NCBI GenBank assembly: GCA_011799875.1
Contig: CM022297.1
Location: 517,502,929 to 517,566,928, forward strand
DNA from: Thinopyrum elongatum
Taxonomy: Eukaryota > Streptophyta > Magnoliopsida > Poales > Poaceae
Direction: 5' to 3'
DNA: 64,000 nt
The notes below the pieces were generated by a model. It was not told the DNA's origin. It made no database searches and was given only the letters and a program-made list of their open reading frames with translations. Position numbers and translations under genes: made by a program. Within the stretch, counting starts at the first letter, position 1; every line of letters begins with the position of its first letter. Of this stretch, positions 57,218 through 64,000 are shown in pieces.

Positions 57218-58169
57218 TGTCGGGGTACACAAACAGGGGTGTATGTTTCCCTTGACTGGTGCACGGAGAGTGAGCCTCCTACCCCGGTGGCCGAAGCACG
57301 ATGGCAAAGAAGCAAACTTCACCAAGCATCCAAGTCAAAACCAAGCTAGATAAACAGCTCTTTGAGGGGTCAAAGGACGGATCAAGAAGACCAAGACAAG
57401 CCAAAATAGCAAGATATCACTAAGGGAAAGCCTCCCTTACCGGGCAGGTGAGCCTGGTCAGGTCGAGGCCGCCCTGAGGACGAATCCAATATTTCCCCGG
57501 CAGGCTTGCCGGGGCCGCTAAAGGCGAACCTCCCCGCCAAGGCTTCACCGCTCCACCGCACCACAACGCAAGTCATCTATCAGTGCGGTGTCGAGCCCCC
57601 AGGTGATTAAGTGGCTGTCATTTGGCACGTGGTAGCCATTTGGAAGGAAGATTACCTCTATATGACACCCGTCCAGAGGCGTGTCACGCAGACAGGTAGA
57701 AGATGGCTAAGCGGCACGGCAGGCTTGCCGGGCTGCACCCTCAGCGTGACACCTAGCATTTAATGCACTTTGTCCTAACTGCCAGAATTAGGTATGATAC
57801 CACTGTTGGCTATCTAATCACTAGAGAATGACTGTTTTGCTACTGTGGTTACCCCTTAGCCTATAAAAGGAGGGCCATGCCAACCTCGAAAAGGATTCGG
57901 ACCCTTGCACACTAATACGCGCGTAGCTGCTCCCCCCGAGGCAACCTCGCCGGGCATGAGCGCTGCGTGTTCATCGCGGTCCTTCCCTCAATCCACGAAA
58001 GTAGGAGTAGGGTTTCACGCTTCCCAGCGGCCCGAACCTGGGTAAAAACCACCAGCGTCACCCCTATCGTGCTGTTCCGTGGCTTCCGCTCTTTGTGCAA
58101 TGTGACCTTCCCCCTCGCCGAACCACAAGGGGCTGATGGCCCCATAGGTGATCGTGTTCCACCGTGACA
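57218..58169 (+). repeat. Element X 3' LTR (952 bp)
   Basis: Close match to 50624-51580, TATA at 57862-57869, followed by the TSD AAAAG. The preceding CCCAAGGGCTTC is a poor PPT. Confidence 0.9.
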
Positions 58170-58484
58170 AAAAGCAATAGAACTAAACTAAACAATCATA
58201 TGCTAAGCTAACATATGGGTTTTGTCCATCACATCATTCTCCTATTGATGTGACCCCGTTATCAAATGACAACTCATGTATATGGTCTCGAAACCTTAAC
58301 AATCTTTTGATCAACGAGCTGGTCTAGTAGAGGCATACTAGGGACTTGGTAGTTTGTTATGTATTCACACATGTATTTAAGTTTCCAATCAATATAATTC
58401 TAGCATGAATAATAAACCTTTATCATGATTAAGGAAATATAATAATAACCACTTTATTATTGCCTCTAGGGCATATTTCCAATA
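58170..58484 (-). repeat. Angela-like 5' LTR, remaining part
   Basis: Continues the LTR after X. On the plus strand it ends TTTCCAATA, so the minus-strand start TG is now TA. The next five bases, GAGGG, complete the TSD. Confidence 0.88.
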
Positions 58485-59369
58485 GAGGGGACCCTAGAAG
58501 CTTTGGGAGAAGACCTGACGAGACATGAGGGAGCGACAAGCTCGGGAGGCGCGTCCCCCAGGCTTGTGGGCCCCTCGTGGCACCTCTTGACCAAATTCAA
58601 GCACTATAAATTCTCAAATATACCCCCTACATTAGAGAGCCACCCGAAATACTTTTTCCGCTGCTGCAAGTTTCTGTTCTCGTGAGATCCCATCTGGAGC
58701 CCTCCTCCGGCACTCTGCCGGAGGGGGAATCCATCACGGAGGGGCTCTACATCAACCTTGCTGCCCTTCTGATGATGTGTGAGTAGTTTACCACAGACCT
58801 ACGGGTCTATAGTTAGTAGCTAGATGGCTACTTCTCTCTCTTTGATCTTCAATACAGTCTTCTCCTCAATGTTTTGGAGATCTATTTGATGTAATCTTTT
58901 TGCGGTGTGTTTGTTGGGATCAGATGAATTGTGAGTTTATTATCAGATTATCCATGAATATTATTTGGGTCTTTTTCTGAATTCTTATATGCATCATTAT
59001 TATAGCTTTGTATTTCTCTCCGATCTATCCATTTGGTTGGCCAACTAGATTGATTTATCTTGAAATGGAAGATGTGCTTTGTGATGATTTTGATCTTGTG
59101 TTGCTCAATACCAGTGACAGAAAGGGACATGACATGTATTTGTATCATTGCCATTAAGCATAAAAATATGGGGTTTATTCATATTAATTGAGTTTACTTT
59201 GTCTACATCATGTCATCTTGCTTAAGGCGTTACTCCATACTTTATGAACTTAATACTCTAGCATGCTGGATAGCGGTCGATGTGTGGAGTAATAGTAGTA
59301 GATGCAGGCAGGAGTCGGTCTATTTGTCTCGGACGTGATGCCTATATACATGATCATTGCCTTGGATAT
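58485..59369 (+). repeat. Gypsy LTR, right part
   Basis: Continues the LTR begun at 30827. It starts with the TSD GAGGG, has TATAAAT at 58605-58611, and aligns with 59607-60489 of F. It stops at CTTGGATAT, where the F LTR begins, so its last part and internal region lie beyond F or are lost. Confidence 0.82.
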
Positions 59370-60938
59370 TAATACATCTCCAACGTATATATAATTTCTG
59401 ATTGTTCCATGCTATTATACTATCAACCATGGATGTTTTATATGCATTTTTATGCTATTTTATATCATTTTTTGGGACTAATCTATTAACCTAGTGCTCA
59501 GTGCCAGTTGCTGTTTTTTCCTTGTTTTTGCCTTTACAGAAAAAATCAATACCAAATGGAGCGAAACTTTTTGACGATTTTTCTTGGACGACAAGACACC
59601 CTGGAAGCTTAGGGAGGAGGCCAGAAGAGCAACGAGTCAACGATAAGCTCACAGGGCGCGCCCTAGGGGGGCGCCCTACAAGCTTGTGGGCCCCCCGTGA
59701 CTCCTCTAGCCCTAATTCTTCTGCTATAAATACCGAAATATTCCCGTAGACCAGAGGGCACACCAAAAATACTTTCCGCCACCGCAAGTTTCTACCTTCA
59801 TGAGATCCCATCAGGGGACCTTTTCCGGTACTCTGTTGGAGGGGGAATCGACCACGGAGCGCTTCTACATCAACCTTGCTGCCTTCCGATGATGTGTGAG
59901 TAGTTTACCACAGACCTACGGTTCCATAGCTAGTAGCTAGATGGCTTATTCGATCTCTTTGATCTTCAATACAATGTTCTCCTCGATGTTCTTGGAGATC
60001 TATTCGATGCAATCTTCTTTTGCGGTGCACTTATTGAGATCCGATGAATTGTGGAATTAAGATTAGATTATCTATGAATATTATCTGAGTCTTCTCTGAA
60101 CTCTTTTATGCATGATTAAGATAGCTTTGTATTTCTCTCTGATCTATTGATTTGGTTTGTCCAACTAGATTGATTTTTCTTGCAATGGGAGAGGTGCTTT
60201 GTAGTGGGTTCAATCTTGCGGTGCTCAATCCCAGTGACAGAAAGGGACATGACACGTACGTGTTTTGTTGCCACTAAGGATAAAAAGATGAGGTTTGTTC
60301 ATATTGATTGGATCTATCCCTCTACATCATTTCATCTTGCTTAAGGTGTTACTCCGTTCTTGTCAACTTAATACACTAGATGCATGCTGGATAGCGGTCA
60401 ATGTGTGGAGTAATAGTAGTAGATGCATGCACGAGTCGGTCTACTTGTCATGGACGTGATGCCTATATACATGATCATTGCCTTAGATATCGTCATAACT
60501 TTGCGCTTTTCTATCAATTTCTCAACATTAATATGTTTACCCACCGTATGCTTTCTTTCAAGAGAGAAGCATCTAGCGAAAACTATGGCCCTCGGGTCTA
60601 TCTTTTATGATATTATTTTCAGATCTATAAAATCAAAAACACAAAAATACCTTGATGCAATTTATTTAATTTTGTTTTATTTAGCACTTTTATTTATCTT
60701 TTATATCTATCACTACTAGATCTCATCCTTGCAAGTAACCATGAAGGGATTGACAACCCCTTTATCCCGTTGGGTGCTATTATTTGTTTGTTTGTGTAGG
60801 TGCAATTATTGGAGACTTGTGTGTTCCTCCTACTGGATTGATACCTTGGTTCTTAACTGAGGGAAATACTTATCTCTACTTTGCTGCATCACCCTTTCCT
60901 CTTCAAGGGAAAAACCAACGCAAGCTCAAGAAGTAGCT
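59370..60938 (+). repeat. Element F 5' LTR (about 1570 bp)
   Basis: Starts TAATACATCTCCAACG (family start TGATACGTCTCC with G-to-A changes). A perfect palindrome AGGGCGCGCCCT is at 59653-59664 and TATAAAT at 59725-59731. The end near AAGAAGTAGCT is mutated from the expected CA, so the boundary is approximate. Confidence 0.8.
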
Positions 60939-60949
60939 GGAAGAATTTC

Positions 60950-60967
60950 TGGCGGCGTTGCTGGGGA
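60950..60967 (+). other. Element F primer-binding site
   Basis: TGGCGGCGTTGCTGGGGA, the Athila tRNA-Asp-type site with two changes. Confidence 0.75.
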
Positions 60968-61177
60968 GGATCTACATCAAGCCTACCAAGTACCCATCAT
61001 AAACTCTCACCTCTTACATTTACATTATTTGCCATTTACCTCTCGTTTTCCTCTCCCCCACTTCTAAAACAATGTCAGAAAAGCACAAAAATATTTGCCT
61101 TTTTATTTGCCTTCTTTTCGTTCGCTTTTTCGTTTGCTTTTTGTTTGCTTGTGTGCTAAATTGCTTGCTTTGTCACG

Positions 61178-62590
61178 ATGTCTCAAGAAAATACTAACTT
61201 GTATGATTTTTCCAACACTAATAATAATGATTTTATTAGTACTCCGATTGCTCCCTCCACTAGTGCGGAATCTTATGAAATTAATGCCGCTTTGTTGAAT
61301 CTTGTTATGAAAGAACAATTTTCTGGTTGTCCTAATGAAGATGCTGCTTCCCATCTCAATACTTTTTTGAATTGTGTGATATGCAAAACAAAAAGAATGT
61401 GGATAATGATATTGTCAAATTGAAGTTATTTTCGTTCTCACTACAAGATCGTGCTAAAACTTGGTTTTCATCCTTGCCTAAAAATAGTATTGATTCATGG
61501 AATAAGTGTAAAGATGCTTTTATTTCCAAGTATTTTCCTCCCGCTAAGATCATCTCTCTTAGGAACGATATAATGAATTTTAAGAAACTTGATCATGAAC
61601 ATGTTGCACAATCATGGGAGAGGATGAAATTAATGATAAGAAATTGCCCTACTCATGGTTTAAGTTTATGGATGATCATACAAATTTTTTATGCCGGATT
61701 GAATTTTGCATCTAGAAATCTTTTAGATTCCGCCGCGGGTGGTACTTTTATGGAAATCACGTTAGGAGAAGCTACTAAACTCCTAGATAATATTATGGTA
61801 AATTACTCTCAATGGCATACCAAAAGATCTTCTACTAGTAAAAAAGTGCATGTTATTGAAGAAATTAATACTTTGAGTGGAAAGATGGATGAACTTATGA
61901 AATTGATTGCTAGTAAGAGTGCTCCTATTGATCCTAATGATATGCCTTTGTCTACTTTGATTCAGAATAATAATGAATCTATGGATGTGAATTTTGTTGG
62001 TAGGAACAATTTTGGTAATAATGCGTATAGAGGCAATTTTAATCCTAGGTCGTTTCCTTAGTAATTCCTCTAATAATTATGGTAATTCCTACAACAATTC
62101 TTATGAAAATTATAATAAGATACCCTCTGATCTTGAGAATAATATTAAAGATTTTATTTACTCCCAAAAGATTTTCAATGCTATTGTAGAAGAAAAATTG
62201 TTTAAGATTGATGATGTTGCTAGAAACCTTTATAGAATTTCTCATGAGATTGATTCTTTTAAAATTAGATCTATGCCACCGAAGCTTGATATTAATGAGT
62301 CACTCAAATCTATTCAAATTTCTATTAATGAAAGTAGGGAGAGAATCGCTAGGATGCGAGCTAAGAGAGAATGGCTAGAAAAAATATGTTTTAGTTTTTG
62401 CGATAATCATGATGAAGATCTTAAAGTTATTGGTGTGACTCTTATAGAATCTTTGTTTGCTAATATAAAACTTGATAAAGAAGGGACTGGAGAGGAGTCA
62501 ACTTTAGTTAGAAGGCGTCCCAATAATTTGGAGGGTGAAGATTTTAATGAAAATTTGATAAAAGTGGGTTTGGCGAGGTTAAAACTTTAA
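61178..62590 (+). pseudogene. gag: Element F gag, frameshifted
   Basis: ATG 61178 (MSQENTNLYDF). The frame shifts near 61376 into the frame carrying the Gag core (FSLQDRAKTWFSSLPKNSID, SWERMKLMIRNCPTHGL, AAGGTFMEITLGEA), again near 62050, and again near 62590 before the protease. The last part (SKIKL-like, ESTLVRRRP) matches the gag remnant of E. No zinc knuckle is visible. Confidence 0.8.
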
Positions 62591-62610
62591 CTAGTGATGA
62601 GCCCACTCTT

Positions 62611-63258
62611 TTGGATTTCAAGGAATTTAATTATGATAACTGTTATTGGATTGAGTGTATTTCCTTGTTACAATCTATTCTTAATACACCTCATGCTTAT
62701 AATCGAAATAAGGCTTTTACTAAACATATCGTTGATGCTATGATGAAATCTTTTGAAGAAAAACTTGAGTTGGAAGTTTCAATCCCTAGAGGGCTTTATG
62801 ATGAATCGGAACCTACAATTAAAATTAAGATTAAAGATTATAAGTGCAATGCTTTGTGTTATTTGGGTGCTAGCATTTCCACTATTCCAAAAACTTTATG
62901 TGATGTGCTAAGTTTCCATAAACTTGATGATTGTTCTTTAAATTTGCACTTAGCGGATTCTACTATTAAGAAACCTATGGGAAGAATTAATGATGTTATT
63001 ATTGTTGCAAATAGGAATTATGTGCCCGTAGATTTTATTGCGCTTGACATTGATTGCAATCCTACAGGCCCGATTATTCTTGGTAGACCTTTCCTTAGAA
63101 CGATTGGTGCTATTATTGATATGAAAGAAGGAAATATTAGATTTAAATTTCCATTAAGGAAAGGCACGGAACACTTTCCAAGAAAGAAAATTAAGTTGCC
63201 ATATGAATCTATTATGAGGGCCACTTATGGATTGAATACCAAAGATGACAATACGTAG
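62611..63258 (+). pseudogene. Element F protease-like domain with Tyr for the catalytic Asp
   Basis: A 215-residue open frame with CYLGASISTIPKTLCDV, LHLADSTIKKPMGRINDV and IILGRPFLRTIGAIIDM, the layout of the Athila retropepsin. The Asp of the DLGAS active site is Tyr (TAT, 62860-62862), as in element E. The rest of the fold looks intact and the frame ends NTKDDNT with a stop, not linked to RT. Open for its whole length despite the missing catalytic residue. Confidence 0.75.
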
Positions 63259-64000
63259 ATCTATGCAATATGCCTAGCTAGGGGCGTAAAACAATAGCGC
63301 TTGTTGGGAGGCAACCCAATTTTATTTTTATGGTTTTACTTTTTCTTCTATTTTTCAATAAATATGCAATTATACTTCTATTATGATTGTGTTTTAGTAT
63401 TTTAATTAGTGTTTGTGCCAAGTAAGACATTTGGAATGATTTGGAAGATCGTTGATTTGATTCTAAGAAAAAAACAGAAACTTTTGCGTCTAGTAGTTGA
63501 ATTGTTAAAATTTGCTGGAAAGTGGAAAAATTCTGAATTTTTTAAAAAATATTGATATACAGATTGCCTATGTTGTCCTAATTTTTTGGAGTGTATGGAG
63601 ATTTAGAAGGATGATCTTAATTCGGGTCTTTAAAGACTATTCTGTTTTTGACAGATTCTATTTTCATTGTGTTGTTCGCTTGTTTTGATGGATCTATGGG
63701 TAGTATCGGGGGGTATGAGCCATGGTGAAGTTAGAATACAGAAGATATAATGCAAATATAAAATTGGAATGAATTTACAACAGTACCTAAAAGTGGAGAT
63801 TTGTTTTATTATACTAACGGATCTCATGAGTTTTCTGTTGAGTTTTGTGTTGTGAAGTTTTCAAGTTCTGGGTAAAGTTTCGATGGACTAAGAAATAAGG
63901 AGTGGCAAGAGACTAAGCTTGGGGATGCCCAAGGCACCCCAAGGTAATATTCAACGAAAACCAAGCATCTAAGCTTGGGGATGCCCCGGATGGAATCCCC
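63259..64000 (+). other. Element F 3' untranslated region
   Basis: Contains the conserved hairpin TTGGG-AGGCAA-CCCAA at 63304-63319 and two AAGCTTGGGGATGC copies at 63915-63928 and 63971-63984, in the same order and spacing as in E. The remainder lies beyond the window. Confidence 0.7.

Larger units (their letters stand above)
50624..58169 (+). mobile_element. Element X: LTR retrotransposon carrying only an antisense gene
   Basis: LTRs at 50624-51580 and 57218-58169 start TGTCGGGGTACAC and end CACCGTGACA. A perfect TSD AAAAG is at 50619-50623 and 58170-58174. The PBS (51585-51602) and LTR TATA (51273-51280) give plus orientation. No sense gag or pol is present; the only gene lies on the minus strand (52879-56816). 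It is inserted in the 5' LTR of the Angela-like copia. It must be mobilised by another element's proteins. Confidence 0.9.
31058..58484 (-). mobile_element. Angela/BARE-like copia retrotransposon, split by later insertions
   Basis: The minus-strand Ty1/copia has a 5' LTR 49229-50623 plus 58170-58484, internal region 43997-49228 with gag-pol, and a 3' LTR 31058-32577 plus 43840-43996. The LTRs start TGTTGGAAATATGCCC-like and end CGTTCCCCAACA on the minus strand. A perfect TSD GAGGG flanks it (31053-31057 and 58485-58489). Elements E and X sit in its two LTRs. The gag-pol is heavily mutated, so it is an old copy. Confidence 0.92.
59370..64000 (+). mobile_element. Element F: Athila-like gypsy, 5' part
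   Basis: LTR, PBS, gag, protease and 3' UTR on the plus strand, running off the window. The protease is followed by 3' UTR homologous to E rather than by RT, so it is non-autonomous too. It lies inside, or next to, an LTR of its own family. Confidence 0.85.

Noticed and set aside
1..64000. Possible host genes, tRNA genes, CRISPR arrays or bacterial-type operons
   Set aside because: Every long ORF traces to a transposable element; tRNA-like matches are only PBS sites of 12-18 bases; no regularly spaced repeats.

Overview
The window looks like intergenic DNA from a Triticeae grass (wheat, Aegilops, rye or barley type). I see no host protein-coding gene, tRNA, rRNA or CRISPR array. Nearly all of it is LTR retrotransposons nested in one another, plus one DNA-transposon fragment. 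The organism call rests on the LTR starts (TGATACGTCTCCAACG type), Athila-lineage gag/protease/integrase sequences, a long Maximus-like Sirevirus and an Angela/BARE-like copia. Family names are from memory and are less certain than the structures, which were read directly from TG...CA ends, target-site duplications (TSDs), primer-binding sites (PBS), polypurine tracts (PPT) and protein motifs.

Left half (1-26710). A minus-strand Athila-type gypsy (element A) supplies RNase H, integrase and a small 3' extra ORF (1-2748), with a scrap of its reverse transcriptase at 26627-26710. Element B, also minus, gag-protease-extra ORF without RT or integrase, sits inside A's pol (2749-26626). A 14.6-kb copia of the Sirevirus/Maximus type (8827-23437, TSD GTTTC) was later inserted between B's gag and protease. 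Its gag and pol are nearly open, and an extra gene lies between pol and the 3' LTR.

Middle (26711-30826). This is debris: a PIF/Harbinger transposase C-terminus, a truncated gypsy LTR, a TA microsatellite, and an LTR (28079-29544) with internal sequence on both sides.

Right half (30827-64000). A gypsy LTR (30827-31057 plus 58485-59369) was split by an Angela-like copia on the minus strand (31058-58484, TSD GAGGG). That copia's 3' LTR was split by gypsy element E (32578-43839), whose own 5' LTR holds a 4.2-kb non-autonomous element H (33975-38211, TSD AACCC). Its 5' LTR was split by element X (50624-58169, TSD AAAAG). A further gypsy, F, begins at 59370 and runs off the right edge.

The more notable biology is in accessory coding. 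X carries no recognisable sense gene but a three-exon gene on the antisense strand with in-phase splice sites. E and F share a protease whose catalytic Asp is Tyr. The 3' extra ORFs of A, B and the Sirevirus each follow a promoter-like block, in two cases with a plausible 5'-UTR intron. B (no RT/integrase) and A (RT/integrase) could be a passenger/helper pair; E, F, H and X also look dependent on other elements' enzymes.
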